NCBI GenBank assembly: GCA_903813345.2
Contig: CAIIXF020000001.1
Coordinates: forward strand, 11,827,915-11,891,914
Source of the DNA: Owenia fusiformis
Lineage: Eukaryota; Annelida; Polychaeta; Sabellida; Oweniidae
Length of the DNA: 64,000 nucleotides
Direction: 5' to 3'
The notes under the pieces are model-generated. The model did no database searches and was not told where the DNA came from. It saw only the letters and a program-made list of their open reading frames with translations. A program made the translations under genes and the position numbers. Positions 13,025-25,917 of this stretch are shown piece after piece (the stretch's first letter is position 1; every line of letters starts with the position of its first letter).

Positions 13025-13865
13025 TACACTCCCCTCCATAAGTTTGGCAACCTTAGCTCCCCCTGTGAACTACGTGTTAAAGCTCCTTTACATTTGAATT
13101 TTGATTTACTTAACCTGCGATGAAAATACTTATAGTATTAATGGAAACGTAATTTGACTTTATTTCCAATACCTCAAATTTTCCCCCTATTAATATAGGT
13201 CAAAAATTGAAGATTGAAAATCGACATTCCCATGTTAACCAATGGGAAATGATAGGTTTGCCGCAAGTCATATTGTAGAATATCCATCCATTCGAGTCCT
13301 TGCAAAAAATACAAGTTAAGTAGGCAATTGAAATCGCGCACTTTATTTAACAAAAAATTGATACGTTTCTTCAGGTTAAACAAAGTAACAGGTCTTTAAA
13401 GTCTTTTTAAAAAACCTCTCCCATTGAAATAACACAGGAGGCGAAAAATGATTTTTAAAACGACTTTGAAGCTCTATAACTTGAGTATTTATCAAATAAA
13501 CTAAACACTTAGTGTACAAAAATGTTAGACAATTCAATTTCTATATAAAAATATTTTTGCCGAATCTTTTACTGAATAGATATCCTGATTTCAGATTTAC
13601 CCCGAACCCACCATTTCCCATTGGTTTGCATCGGAATGACGATTTTCAAAAATTCATCAACTTTTTCATCAATTTTAGACCTATTGTAATTGAAGAAAAA
13701 ATTGGTAAAATTTGGAGGAACTGGAAATAAAGTCAAATTACGTTTCCTTCAATAGGATAAGTATTTTCATCGCAGGTTAAGTAAATAAAAATTCAAAGAT
13801 AAAGGGGCTTTAACACGTAGTTCAATGGGGGAGCTAAGGTTGCCAAACTTATGGAGGGGAGTGTA
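13025..13865. mobile_element. Foldback element (about 840 bp) with TA at both ends
   Basis: Left and right arms of roughly 240 bases are inverted copies. The left arm begins cactcccctccataagtttg at 13027 and the right arm ends with its complement at 13863, both flanked by TA. Arm similarity continues through the cttaacctgcgatgaaaata and taatttgactttatttcca regions. There is no transposase frame. TA flanks fit a Tc1/mariner-mobilised MITE, but a TA duplication alone is weak evidence. Confidence 0.7.
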
Positions 13866-14807
13866 TATTACGATATAACTTCTCAAGTTTTCATTAGTGA
13901 TCATTATACCTTTTCTCCCCATAACGGCTGGCACTCCAGCTCAGTGTGACATATCTCAGTGTTGAGAAGGGATTTGGAGATAAACAAACTTAAAGACAAC
14001 ACTACTTGACTTGGAAAACAAATTAAAAATAGTCTACTGACTGTAAGTAGCCTCCTAAAATTGAATCCCCTGTCATTTGGAAATTCACCTTTCACTCATC
14101 TTTGAAATGTTTTTAGTTGGATCAACACCCGTCATATTAATATGATCCTTAGTCCATTCGATCAAACACCGAACAGGAGTGTGTTTGGCTCCACAGGAGC
14201 AGAAATGGAGAAAGGTGCTTTTTGCGCAAAATAGTAATAGTATCCCCTACACTGGACTAAATCCACATGGGCTCATTCCCCTAACGCATTGAAAATGGCT
14301 TTTTTATTTTACGAATAGCAAAAAACAATTCCCTAAATTCTAGTGATACTTTTTTACATTCCATAACCTGCTAATGGTCAAAAGTGTAAAAAGTACAAAC
14401 CTAGCAAACTTGTACAGTTTCGTTCATCTCAACCTCTTAAGATATATCAGAAATCTCCGTACGTTTTTTACAGTTTTATGCAATTATCTTTTGTTTATAG
14501 GATTGTGGTAAGGTATAGCTACGTGGGAGTGTGCCATAAAGAAAACAAACTGCTAAAGAATGCATGTTGATTTTTTGCGAATCCTGGACAGCAAAATTCA
14601 AATAAGTAAAGGATTCCGAACTCAACTTAAAAATATCAATTTTTCCTGTATGCTCTTACTCTTTAATTGTTGCGATTACATAATACCTTTACCAGTGTGT
14701 GCATCCAGAGTGTTAACGAGTTCATTGAACAACGAATCTTCTCACTTGTATTCGGACATAATCTTTTGTGAACACATGATTATGATGATCTTTATTGTAT
14801 TCTATAG

Positions 14808-14967
14808 GCAATTTGCACGTCATGGATCAGATCTTTTGAGTCCGGTAACGCGAACGTATACTAAATCTACTTTAAATGTCCATTCGTTTCAATGTAGGAC
14901 TCACTGGATGGACTATCAAAGTGGCTCATTTGCATGCCCAGAGCAACATAAATTGGTTGCTAAAAAG
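14808..14967 (+). CDS. Possible orphan coding exon (extracellular-looking, two Cys)
   Basis: An open stretch of 53 codons bounded by an acceptor (tattctatag) and a donor (aaaaag|gtatat). Its translation contains CRTHWMDYQSGSFACPEQH, with aromatic and cysteine spacing loosely like a dermatopontin-type repeat (C-x-x-W...F-x-C-P). No partner exon was found on either side, so it may be a decayed gene fragment or a chance frame. Entry phase is 1 and exit phase is 0. The dermatopontin suggestion is only a visual resemblance. Confidence 0.25.
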
Positions 14968-15771
14968 GTATATTATTCTGTTTAAAAAACTTAATTATCA
15001 AAAAGAAAATATATACCTTTGCATCAGGCACTTAACTATTGCTTTTCCACAATCATACGCATCGTGATCCCACCATGATCAACAAAAGGTGGAAAAACTA
15101 ATAACCCAGGCCTGCGAGATAAAAAAAACAAACTAAAAATCAATGAGCATATCAATGTTATCTGATACTAGGATGAAGAAATTTCTCGTCTTCAACTACC
15201 CAGTCTGATATGACCATCGTCAGTCTGATCGTTGCGGCGTCTCATTTCCACGTTTTTTCACTTCACTTTGGACTTTTAAAACATACCACAAGCTTCACAT
15301 GACAAACTGTGATTGACATATCATACTGGATCGTCGACAGACCATACATCATTACTTCACTCCATCTGCAAACATCAAGATAACACATAAACAGTTATAC
15401 ACATATTTTATTTTTTCGTTTAAACGGAGCAATAAATCAAAACACTCACTTATAAAGGTGTATGAATTACTGGTAATCATAGATTATGGTGTGCCGAGTG
15501 ATTTATAGGTATTTGACATATTTTTCCAAAAGCGTGTTGTCTTGTTGGTATTTACCCCACCTGACTAAAGAGAAACTTGAAAGATTATATTACTAAATAC
15601 AACTTTGTAAATAAGGAATTTGCATATAACACTGCAATCTACTTTTAATAGATTGGTGAGGTTAACACAGATAAAGATGTCACTACGTTACATTTGTATT
15701 ATAGTGGTATTTTCACACAATGTGTGATGGGTGTACATGAGAGTAGATACTTACACGGTATATATGTGCTA

Positions 15772-16015
15772 TGGCGGATCCGGGGGGGGGGGGCCATGGG
15801 GCCCGCCCTCCCCCCCCCCTAAGGTTGGCCCAAAAAAAAAAGTTGGGTCCAAAAAAATTTTAGGCCAAAAGAGGCCTTAAGGCCCCAAAAAGTGGGCCTT
15901 TTGGTCATTATTGGGCCTTCTAAGGCCTTATTTTTTTTAATTTTAGGCCTAATTTTGAAGAAAATGGGCCTCAAATTTTCAAAATTTGGGCCCACTTTTT
16001 TGATGTGATTCTGCA
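15772..16015. repeat. Dispersed C-run/aggcc repeat, copy 1
   Basis: Begins with ggcggatccggggg, has runs of g and c, then alternating a-rich and ggcct blocks (ttttggtcattattgggcct, aggccttattttttt, aatgggcctcaaa). Three relatives lie at 25690-25917, 38968-39225 (opposite orientation or rearranged) and 54120-54345. Short frames across it are artefacts. Confidence 0.65.
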
Positions 16016-16845
16016 ATAACGGAAAATATGGCATCACTTCATTTGTCAGCCTCGAATACGATTGAATTTCCTTGTCTTTGTGTTGACAGTCTTTGTAATC
16101 TGAAACGGGATTTTATAGCCGTTTCGTAATCGTAATACTTTTTGTTGTGGATGCAAAACGTGACTGACGTTTAATCATGGCTTTCAAGAGAATTCTGTGT
16201 ACAGAGGCAGGGGAAAGTGCAAAATAAAAAATATTACAATTAAGATAAACAAAATTAAATGTTAATTCATCAAAATAAAGATTTAAGCATGGTGTCTTAT
16301 TCCGAGTTGGGTTCTATCAAATTGAAATGCTAATTACATTAATTTATATGTATAGGCTCAAATGATTCATGAAGCACCGAGATATTGACATTTTTGTTCT
16401 CAAAATTGAATAATGTCACATTAATATTTTTATTATTTTTGCCCGGCCTTACCCGTGTGGAACAATTGAAAATACATCATATTAATTTGTTTTTAATTTT
16501 GTCAAACTATATTCAAAGTTGGCGCTTTTCTATTTTGAATCAGGACTTTTGATTGGTCCGACAGATAAACTTTTTTGATTGGATACAAATTCTATAGCTA
16601 GTATTCACATTTTCAACGAACGATGAGGTACACTAAAACGTTCACGTGAATTTCTGTTAAATAACCTTTCAGTCAATCAACATCATTTGAAAACTGAATA
16701 CTAAAATTGCTAGCTATAAATTATAACGTTTAGACTTACTTTTACCTCCTTTTACACATAAATAAAAAGCGTGCGTATAAGCTTACTGAGAGTGAAATCT
16801 GTTCGTTTTGCAGGTCGATTATCTCAAGCCTCGTTTTGAACTTAC

Positions 16846-17020
16846 CTGGTAACGTTCTAAACAAGTGTGAAATTACATGTCGAGTAAGAAGATGATCCAT
16901 AATAAAGCGATTATGTGCAATTGAACCTTCACGGACAGGTAAGTTGTGATAATTCTCATCGATCTTCACCTTTGACACTTTCCAGTGTGGAATCAAGCTC
17001 AAGTGGGTTTCAAATGATGT
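16846..17020 (-). CDS. Possible orphan coding exon, minus strand
   Basis: A 58-codon open stretch between an acceptor (gaaattag) and a strong donor (ttaccag|gtaagt). The product is hydrophilic and begins TSFETHLSLIPHWKVSKVKI. I do not recognise the family and found no flanking exons. It could be an exon of a gene decayed elsewhere, or chance. The splice donor is the best argument for it. Confidence 0.25.
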
Positions 17021-17022
17021 CT

Positions 17023-20000
17023 AATTTCTAGTTGCAGCCCAAAAACTTCAAAAACTTCATAAAATTTAAAAAGTTTTTCAAAAGTTGTCACACCGTAGAA
17101 GTAAGCGTACACGTCAAAAAGTATATCTAAAAGACTACTGAACTCTGATAATGAATGTTTGGATCATTCTAGTGAAGGATGACAGTGAGTTACAGTGGCG
17201 TAGCATGGGTATGGGTTACTTCGGTCCAAAGCCTTCTCTATATTCCGGCTTTGAGGAGGAAGATTGAGCTGCCTTAGTATTGTAAATATTGTAAATCATT
17301 GTGTCACACGCACAGTAAATATCATATGGCATAATAATATGAAATATACCTTTATGTATAGATTTGAAGAAAATCAGCTCACATCCCCGTCTGAATCTAT
17401 TGTTATATTTGATTTCTTTAAGCGAGAATAATTTCAAATTTTATTCACGTACAGAACCGGAAGCCATTTTTAGCTACAGCGAGAAAATTTCACCATGTTT
17501 CAAACTCCGAAATGAAATTTTGAAATATCTAAATCTAGACAAGCAACGCTTCATCCTAAATATGATTAATATTCTTAAAAATATTTATAAAATTTATTAA
17601 AAATGAATTCTAGGTGCGTGTAGGTGCGTGTAGCACCTTTTCTAGAGTACATACGAAATCAATGAAGTTACGTCTAGCTGTAAGCTAGAGACTCGAGTAA
17701 GGTATGGGTACAAGTGAGTGAAGCGAACAAGCTTTGAGGGGAATTGGAATGAGATTCAGTCTGAATTTATTCAGACGAAGAATACAGTCTAGGGGTTCGG
17801 GGCTGGGTTCCGCCAAGTAAATTTGAAAAGGAGATTGCATTTGAAGTGTTCTGGGGCATTCTAAAATACGAAATTCTGACTTAACGGACTAATAAAATGT
17901 AAGTTATTTGGCATTTTTTGTCAATTTTTAAAGTTTAAATTTTGAGAGTACGCCATGGCATTCTATGCATATATGAGGCTAGGCCATTGAGTTGATTGGT
18001 TGATATTTGTGGGTTTTGGGAATTTTAGCTGCATAGCCTGGCAAATACAGTGTATAATCAGCTAATAGTCTTCCCACAATCCATGCTCCTTGCCATGTAT
18101 TGTACATGTATAGAGACAGAGGGCTATCCCTGCTGTGAAGAGTTGGGCGAGAGCTATACTGTATATGTTAGCTTGGATAAGTGCAATCCACATTTGCACT
18201 CATCATTAAACTTTTTTCTTCGTTGGCGGGTTATGCTTGGAAGTTAAACCTAGTCGCAGGCCAAAGAGATGTCAGATAAGAAAGCCCAGACTAAGTTTAA
18301 CTTGTTGAACTAAGTTTTTACTAACAAACATACCCTAGACTTAAATCACCATGGCCATGAAGTTACTTTGAACAAGAATTCAGGAGCCGATGGTTTTAAT
18401 TAATAGAGGTCAGATATCATAGTATGTGGCACAAAGAAAGTCCACTGACTACACTTGGAAGATCCTATAAAAACTGATATTTTGTAAACAGGAGATTCAT
18501 TTTTCTCAGAAAGCTTTATATAGATGCCGGTCAATGAAGCGCCATGAATTTTTCACGAATCATATAATGCCCCCCCCCCCCCTATAATGAAAGCAATTTT
18601 AAGTATTTGATAATTATAATAACATGCTACCATGAGACTAATTTATTTGAACCTTTATTAAGAACATCTTGATTTGCAGGTTCATTAAATTTTCATGGCT
18701 GAAAGAAAAACTATAATAGATCTATACTGTACTGGTATATAGTATAATGAAAGAAAAAATATCAATAGAACAAATCGAAGTTCGGAAAGGAATTTCCATA
18801 TCAAATTCAAGTCTATTATACTGCAGCAGTTTCACTTGCAGGCAGCAGCATTCAGTGTTATATTTCACGATTGATCATAATCGTTATCGAGAGAACATGG
18901 CACTCTATTTGATTTTGTCGTGTTGAACCTCTGGAGTTACTGTTTTGTTACATAACATGTTAAACATACCCTTACAGTGTATACAAATGAATGTTCAGTA
19001 CTGTTTACTGATATACTGTAACCTAGGTATTTGACCATAGTTTTGCTAATTTGATTTATTTGGTATATTTATTCCCTTAAATTGCCCTTTGATAATGTTT
19101 AACTCAAATTGATCACTCACAATAATTATCCAATGAATTAACATACCTTGGTTAAATACGAGTATTTTAAAAAAGGCCATATCACCAACATAATTTAAAA
19201 GTACATATAATTACATTGAAGCATAGTAAAACTTGAACAACTATGAAGCCACAAAAAGTGTTGACTGTAAGTAGGTGTTTACTACAGAGAGGGGATTTCA
19301 TATAGAAGTCAATGTAAAATGTGTCTTAAGTGGTTTTCACTAACCACAGGTGTTCACTAAGACAGGTTTTACTGTATTGCAGCATCAAATATGAAATTGA
19401 TCACAGATGTCATTGTTTTGTTCTCGTAACTATGGTGATAAACATTATTCTGTACATTAGTTTAATAATACTACTGTAGAATAGAGTATTTTCACCTATG
19501 TTTAATATATAATTTATTACTTGTTAATATGTTACATAATATGCAATGGCATAATCAGATGAGAATCATGTGAATCATCATCAAACATGTGTAAATTAAC
19601 AATGATTCATATTGACAAGTTTGTTAACTTTAAGTTCATCTTGGGATCAATGACCAAAACTTCATACATTAAAGAATTCAATAGATAGAAATTCTTATCT
19701 TAACATTTTTATATCACTGCCAAAAGCGGTGACATATTGTTATGGTCTCCAACTTTTTTTGTGATGGTGGTTGGCATTCAGTGTGTGTAACAAATGGCAT
19801 GTTGTAACATTTTTCATGTTAAGGCCTTGCTTGTTTTGTAAATGAGTCCCTGTTGTTTTAATTCTATTAATCAAACACTAAATGTAAATAGCCCAATTGA
19901 AACTATGATATTTAGATCCGGTACACTGTGGTACACTTTGCTAAATGCTATATTTTTAGATCATTCCATAATAGAATTGGACATTTCTATTGAATTCACT

Positions 20001-21432
20001 TGTATTTACTGTAATTATACAATCTTAAATATCATGAAGAGTGAATGATTAATATCATACATGTAGATCCACATAAAGGAGAGAATCCGAGTCTAATATA
20101 TTATTAAATTATATCATTTTGAATAAAGGAATGGTCTTTTTCAATTGCATTAATGTCATTATTCTCCCTTGGATTTAGTTGGATGATTCTGATGAGCTAC
20201 GGGCGATATTCCCATGAAGAAAATGTAATTTCTGATACTGGTTATAATGAAAGGGCATAATATGGGGACAAAATCAATATAAATCAATATTTGCCATAAA
20301 TAATTAATTAAGGCCAGGGTGCATGTTCGAATTTTTTTGCAATTTTGAAAAGTAAACCACTGAATATTCTACTTATTCAACTTTTCTGAAAAATTATCAA
20401 CCCTCAGTTAATAGTCTAGGTACACCAATGCATCTTTTGTGCAAGAATGAAAGATGTAGATGATGTGTGGAATGAGTTATGTTTATCTGAAAATAGCACT
20501 TGGTCATGAAATTTCACCAAAGTGCACCCTGACCTTAATACATTTTGGGGAGAGGGTAAAATTGCTTTTCATTTCAAAGAAACAGACTTCTAATTTGAAA
20601 GTTTCAATTAATGTAAAATTGCATCGAAAGAGAGAGGGAGGGTCTCTATTTTTCTTCCACATTGTTTAGTATGAAAACCCAGTTTGAAAGTCCATGATGT
20701 TTTTTTTGTACAGGATTACATGGTTTTATAATCTATATTTTATCTTGCTATTGATTGATTGTAGGATTACATGCTCTGTGTGTTAACACAGGGAGATAAC
20801 ATGAAGATGTGAAACAGTGACTACCTTATATTGATTTATTTTGTTATCTCCATAGTAACATCACGTTTATTATATCTAACTTATTCTATTGAATAAATAT
20901 CAAATGATACTAACCAACCTGTATGCACATTGTAAATTCTAGTTAAAACTAGTCTTATCTCAACACTTTGTACCCCCCCTACCTCCTATACTTTGGAAGG
21001 TGATGTAAATGGGGGAAACAGTTAAAACCACCATTCTTCAGAATCAGACTCTCTCATCCATTGATGAATATGGAGAAGGGGTGGCTTAATTACTGCAATA
21101 TAAGTGTGGAACAAGTCTGATTGAATGGTTCGATTGTGCAATGCATTGTTCAGTGTTTTGTTGAATGTGTGTTATTTCAAATGTCGACCTTATGCCTTCT
21201 CATATTGTGTTTATCAATCTGAGCGCCCTAAGACACATACACTATGTCAGTGACAAGATACTCAAAAGTGTTTTGATTAGATATGAACTGGAAGAAATGT
21301 TACAATATGTAAAAATATTTATTCTGTAAATCAGTTTCCAATATCAGATGTTTTGAGTGCATTATTGTCTAAAAGAATTATAGGTTCTGTGATACATGTT
21401 TTACATTAAATAATGAAATTGTAATTTATGAT
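17023..21432. other. Intergenic, AT-rich, with small repeats
   Basis: No gene recognised over 4.4 kb. A short dispersed repeat (ggtgacatattgttatggtc, from 19728) recurs at 50148. A c-run is at about 18570-18582. The stretch probably includes the promoter and any non-coding first exon of the LRR gene, whose coding exon is preceded by an acceptor-like ttatgattccag ending near 21436. Confidence 0.35.
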
Positions 21433-21483
21433 TCCAGATATACTTCTAGAATATCACAGATCTTTGAGAAAGTGTGACTAACT

Positions 21484-23913
21484 ATGCCTCCCAAGAAGAA
21501 AAAAGATGATAAGCCCCCTCCCCAGGTGGGGCCTGGGAGTAAAATAAGTGCCTTGCCCGATCTGCTGAAGAAACACATTATAGTAGTGGAAGACTCAAGA
21601 GACAGACTCCTGAAGTTTTCAACCCAAAAACTGAAAGCCATACCAACTGAAATATACAAAAATGAAGAGGTCTGTGAACGTGCTGTTGATCTTGACGCGC
21701 CAAATAATTTCATTAAGAAGCTACCAGGTGCAATATCGGGACTGTCCGAATTAAGACGACTGAACTTTAAGAACAATGTATTGACTCTATTGCCAAGTTC
21801 TGTGTCAAAGATGAAGCAACTGGTTTTCCTTGATGCTTCAGAGAATAACATTCGGATGCTGCCTACTACGATTCACAAGGCAACATCTTTGAAACATCTT
21901 CAAGCCAACAACAACAGAATCAAATCCCTGCCGAGAAATATTGGAAAATGTCCAAAACTGGCATTCATAAATGTCTCACACAATAACATCAAATCCCTAA
22001 AGAAAAACATTTATAACTTGACAGCTACAGTGGATGTGTCTCATAATAAACTGACCACTCTACCAGAAGTGACTGTTACAAAAAAGCTACAAGCCAATCT
22101 GAATAATCTGGATGTTTCACATAACATGATCGAAATTCTGCCTGAAGGACTTGACAAACTCCTGTGTCTTCAGAGATTCAACCTTTCCCATAATGAACTT
22201 GAGGAATTACCCCCATCTATTGGCTCCCTCAAGTATGTGAGCTTCTTGGATATATCAAACAACCATCTAGGTCAGCTCCCAAGTGAAATCTGTAATTTGG
22301 CCTTTGCTCTTCAGGATTTCCACTGTAGCAACAATGAGTTAAAGTCTCTCCCAGAAGAGCTCGCTAATTTCAAGAAATTAAACATTCTTGAAGCGTCTGG
22401 CAACAAAATCGCAACCTTGCCCCCTAATTTTGAATCAATGAGGACAATAACCCGTCTAGATTTGTCAAATAATAACCTCTCTAATGTAGATGCTATTGTT
22501 GGATTGGTTAAGTGTGACTTCATCGATGTGTCTAACAATAAAATTGAAACCCTGCCAAATCAATTTGCAGAGTTGAAGGTTCTTACAGAGTTCAACTGTT
22601 CCCACAATCTTCTGAAGGATCTTCCAGATGAGATTGGACGAATCCAAACCCTCAAAAGCTTATATGCATCTAATAACAGCATACATGCCCTCCCAATTGG
22701 TCTTGGAGATGATCAACTGCTGAAGACTCTCATAGTGTCATACAACAAAATCCTAGTTCTACATGAAGACATGAGGAAGCTTCGTGCTTTAGAAGTCCTG
22801 AAGGTTGACCATAATAAGATGACCCAGATGCCAAAATCCTTTGAATCATCCCTCACAATGCTCGAAGAGTTTGATATATCTGGAAATGAGGTGATCAACC
22901 TTAAATTGCCAACTTCAATAAAATCACTGAACATTTCTGGGAACTGCATTGACCTTCCTGCCATGGATCCAAAACATTCTCTCCTTGTCACCCTTGGAGA
23001 TGACAAATATGGTCGTGTCCTGAAGGAGCTTGATATATCGCACCTTGAAATGGATGAGCTACCCAAGTCAGTGTGTTCCCTGAGATTGCTTACAAAGCTG
23101 AACATATCAAACAATCAAATTACAGGTCTCCCCAGCAAAATATGCCGCTTGAAAATGTTGATATATTTCGATATGTCGCACAATCAAATTGAGGAGCTCC
23201 CAGATGCATTTGGTGAATCCATGGGTGCATTAAAGGTGTTCAATGCTTCACATAACAAATTATCCCAGTTCAATGAGAGCCTCACTCAACTTCACATGAT
23301 TGAGAAGTTGGATCTATCCCATAATAACTTCTCCCTGTTACCAGAAAACTTTGGACAGCTTCATAAACTCACGTCTCTTAATATATCAAACTGTGAGGTT
23401 CTCTGCTTGCCCAATGATAGAGTTGATATCCTTGCATCCTTATTGGAACTTGATTTGTGCCATAACCACATAAATGCCATTCCCACAGATTGGCCGTATC
23501 TTTACAGAATTGAGACTCTTAACCTAGCTTCAAACGACATATCGGAGCTGCCTAAAGATATAATCAAAATGAAATCATTGAATCATTTGGATTTGCACGA
23601 CAACATCATTGAGTCACTTCCTGATACCATGGTGAAGATGAATTGGTTAAAATTCCTAGATGTGAGTGACAATAAAATCACCAGAGCGATCCCAAAATGT
23701 ATCGAGGTTCTGAAGAGCAAAGGATCAAATATCACAATGTCGGAACAATCTGGTTATAAATCACGAGAAGCTAGAGAAAGGCCAACAGATATCAAAGAGG
23801 AATCGCCAAAGCCAAAAAAGAAAAGTCCGAAAGGAAAAAGGAAATCAGCAACCATGCAAACCAGCCCAACGCCATCTAGAAAAAACAAAGTTGTTCCCAC
23901 AGCTGCAAGCTGA
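21484..23913 (+). CDS. Long leucine-rich repeat protein, 809 aa, single coding exon
   Basis: A protein made almost entirely of leucine-rich repeats. It starts with a Lys-rich leader (MPPKKKKDDK). From about residue 45 to 735 it carries some thirty repeats of about 23 residues of the form L-x-x-L-x-[LIV]-[SD]-x-N-x-[LI]-x-x-L-P, the short plain type seen in SHOC2, LRRC40 and LRRD1. A basic, Ser/Pro-rich tail follows (about 745-809). There is no signal peptide, membrane segment or death, kinase, ROC or PDZ domain, so a cytosolic or cytoskeletal scaffold is likely, with a curved solenoid binding partners. The first ATG of the long frame follows a possible acceptor about 48 bases upstream, suggesting a non-coding 5' exon. 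A 2.4-kb uninterrupted coding region contrasts with its intron-rich neighbours and could mean an old retrocopy. The orthologue was not identified. Confidence 0.93.
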   Translation: MPPKKKKDDKPPPQVGPGSKISALPDLLKKHIIVVEDSRDRLLKFSTQKLKAIPTEIYKNEEVCERAVDLDAPNNFIKKLPGAISGLSELRRLNFKNNVLTLLPSSVSKMKQLVFLDASENNIRMLPTTIHKATSLKHLQANNNRIKSLPRNIGKCPKLAFINVSHNNIKSLKKNIYNLTATVDVSHNKLTTLPEVTVTKKLQANLNNLDVSHNMIEILPEGLDKLLCLQRFNLSHNELEELPPSIGSLKYVSFLDISNNHLGQLPSEICNLAFALQDFHCSNNELKSLPEELANFKKLNILEASGNKIATLPPNFESMRTITRLDLSNNNLSNVDAIVGLVKCDFIDVSNNKIETLPNQFAELKVLTEFNCSHNLLKDLPDEIGRIQTLKSLYASNNSIHALPIGLGDDQLLKTLIVSYNKILVLHEDMRKLRALEVLKVDHNKMTQMPKSFESSLTMLEEFDISGNEVINLKLPTSIKSLNISGNCIDLPAMDPKHSLLVTLGDDKYGRVLKELDISHLEMDELPKSVCSLRLLTKLNISNNQITGLPSKICRLKMLIYFDMSHNQIEELPDAFGESMGALKVFNASHNKLSQFNESLTQLHMIEKLDLSHNNFSLLPENFGQLHKLTSLNISNCEVLCLPNDRVDILASLLELDLCHNHINAIPTDWPYLYRIETLNLASNDISELPKDIIKMKSLNHLDLHDNIIESLPDTMVKMNWLKFLDVSDNKITRAIPKCIEVLKSKGSNITMSEQSGYKSREARERPTDIKEESPKPKKKSPKGKRKSATMQTSPTPSRKNKVVPTAAS

Positions 23914-24417
23914 GGAAATGTAACATAGTATATAGCCATATATGGTTTAAAAAATTCGCTTGTCGAAATACATGGCGATTCTTCAAGTAAGCATTGAGAT
24001 CACTTGGACGAATTTCAAACATGCTTTTCTTGGAAAACAAGAGTGTCAGTTGTCGAAGAGTGTCAGTAGTCACTCATTCCAAATGAATGTGTGAGAAATG
24101 AAAATGAAGGATACGCTGAAATTCTGTGCAAAAGTATTTAAATCAGGAACATAACAATATAAATGCGCACACAGGGGACTCAATTGAGTCAAAATATCAC
24201 TGGACTTCATTTTCTTTTCAATTGAAATATAAACACCTGAGAAAATATTTTTGAAAATTTTGTCAAGGCAATTGCCTCCCCTCTTATCCAGCTATGCCTC
24301 TGACACATGTACTCGTTTGTACTTACATGAATCCTTATAGTATTTCCCTTTGAGTAAAGGGTAATATTTTTCATATTGTTTCTGAATTGAAATTGCTTGC
24401 TTACAAGTATCTTGTCA

Positions 24418-24622
24418 GTGATCTCCCTAGCATTAAAGCAAGTGGGAGCAGCACCCACCTGAGATTTTAAAAACAGGCTTGCATCCACCTGAAAATCTAT
24501 TTGCACCCACTTGAAAATGACAAAAATTATGAAAAATGGGCATAATTTAACCAATTTCGGTCTGAATTGTGAAAATGAGAATTTTGCACCCACCTGAGCA
24601 AAAATCCTGGGGAAATCACTGC
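24418..24622. repeat. Dispersed repeat rich in cacccacttgaaaa, copy 1
   Basis: About 205 bp paralogous to 45069-45272 in the same orientation. It includes agcattaaagcaagtggg, repeated cacccac-ctga/ttga motifs and the block gtgaaaatgagaattttgca. Frames on the minus strand of both copies give near-identical short peptides, but these are most simply repeat translations. Confidence 0.75.
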
Positions 24623-25689
24623 TTATGTATATAATGACAATGACACTCTATAGAGGCAACAATATTATACTAATGACAAGCTTGATAGCATAAAAGTCAA
24701 ATAGCCAAAAAATGTGAGATTCTTCTGGCTTTTAAAAGCTTCTGTACTCAAGAGATTTTTGCATGTTACAGTATATATTTTTCATAAATTCATATTTTTA
24801 TGTTAAAAGGCAGTAGTTAATTAATTGTAAATATATATAAATTGCTAACTGAAATTACAGAAAACTGATAATCTGAACTGAACATGTTGTTAGCAACAAA
24901 TTACCAAAGGGCAATATACCGCATACTGTACATTCTGTCATTCTGATCTCACTTAAGAACAGACACACATATATGCTTATAAAAGTGTCAAATTATTTAA
25001 AAATTATTGTAGATTTGTTTCGTGTAGAAGTGCACATTTCTAGATTTGATATTAAAGGCAGAATCATACATTTAGCTCAATATTTGTCATGAATATTTAT
25101 CTATTTTGGAAGATTGTCTCTTTAAATTTTACATTAAGTTTTATTAACATCAAATTACCTACAAATAATGTATGTATATTGTTTTGCAATTTGTTTATGT
25201 TGTCCATTGTATATGTCAACAAGTATATGGAAAAAGTGCCTTCTTTAAAATATGTTCCACATTTTTGTAAATATTATTTTTATACTTATTATGCTAGGTT
25301 TAGGTGCTCTATCATATTTAGTTTATTTACTTCGTGTAGCTGTGTTTTCTATGCTGTGTAAATTATGCACATTGATTTTTTAGACTATGTTTGTTAATGC
25401 ACACCAGTAAGGCATACTTGTAAATTTTCTGTTTTATTGTATATTTATTTCTGTGAACATATGAGTAGTGGTCTTGTTGGAACAAGAAAAATTGGTTTTG
25501 GAACCATTAAAGTTTAGAACTGTATTTAATATTTCACAATTAAAATCTTTCAAGAAATCACATTTTTAGTTACCCTGTATTATATTTAAATTCATACATT
25601 GTCTGATGCATTATAAATAACTGCTGATATACCTTATGTATGTGATGTTTTATAGGATGACTTTTCATCAACTCTTCTTCAACTGTTCA

Positions 25690-25917
25690 CTGGCGGATGG
25701 GGGGAGTGGGGCTGGGTAGGCCCAGAAAAAAATTTTGGGCGAAAAAAGACCTTAAAGCCTTTTTGGTCATTACTGGGCCTTTTAAGGCCTTATTTTTTAA
25801 TTTCAGGCCAAATTTTGAAGAAAATGGGTCTCAAAATTTCAAAGTTTGGTTTTCAACTTTTTCCTGACATAAAATCCCCCCCCCCCCCCCTTGTTGGTTC
25901 CCAGATCCGCCTCTGCT
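25690..25917. repeat. Dispersed C-run/aggcc repeat, copy 2
   Basis: Shares with 15772-16015 the ggcggat start, the ttttggtcattactgggcct block and the cccccccccc end followed by cagatccgcc. Confidence 0.65.

Noticed and set aside
14560-14807. N-terminal part of the 141-codon frame
   Set aside because: No signal peptide, domain or start support. Only the segment after the acceptor at 14808 was kept as a weak exon candidate.
21426-23114. Minus-strand frames opposite the LRR gene (up to 141 codons)
   Set aside because: Antisense shadows of a long, codon-biased gene, with no independent features.
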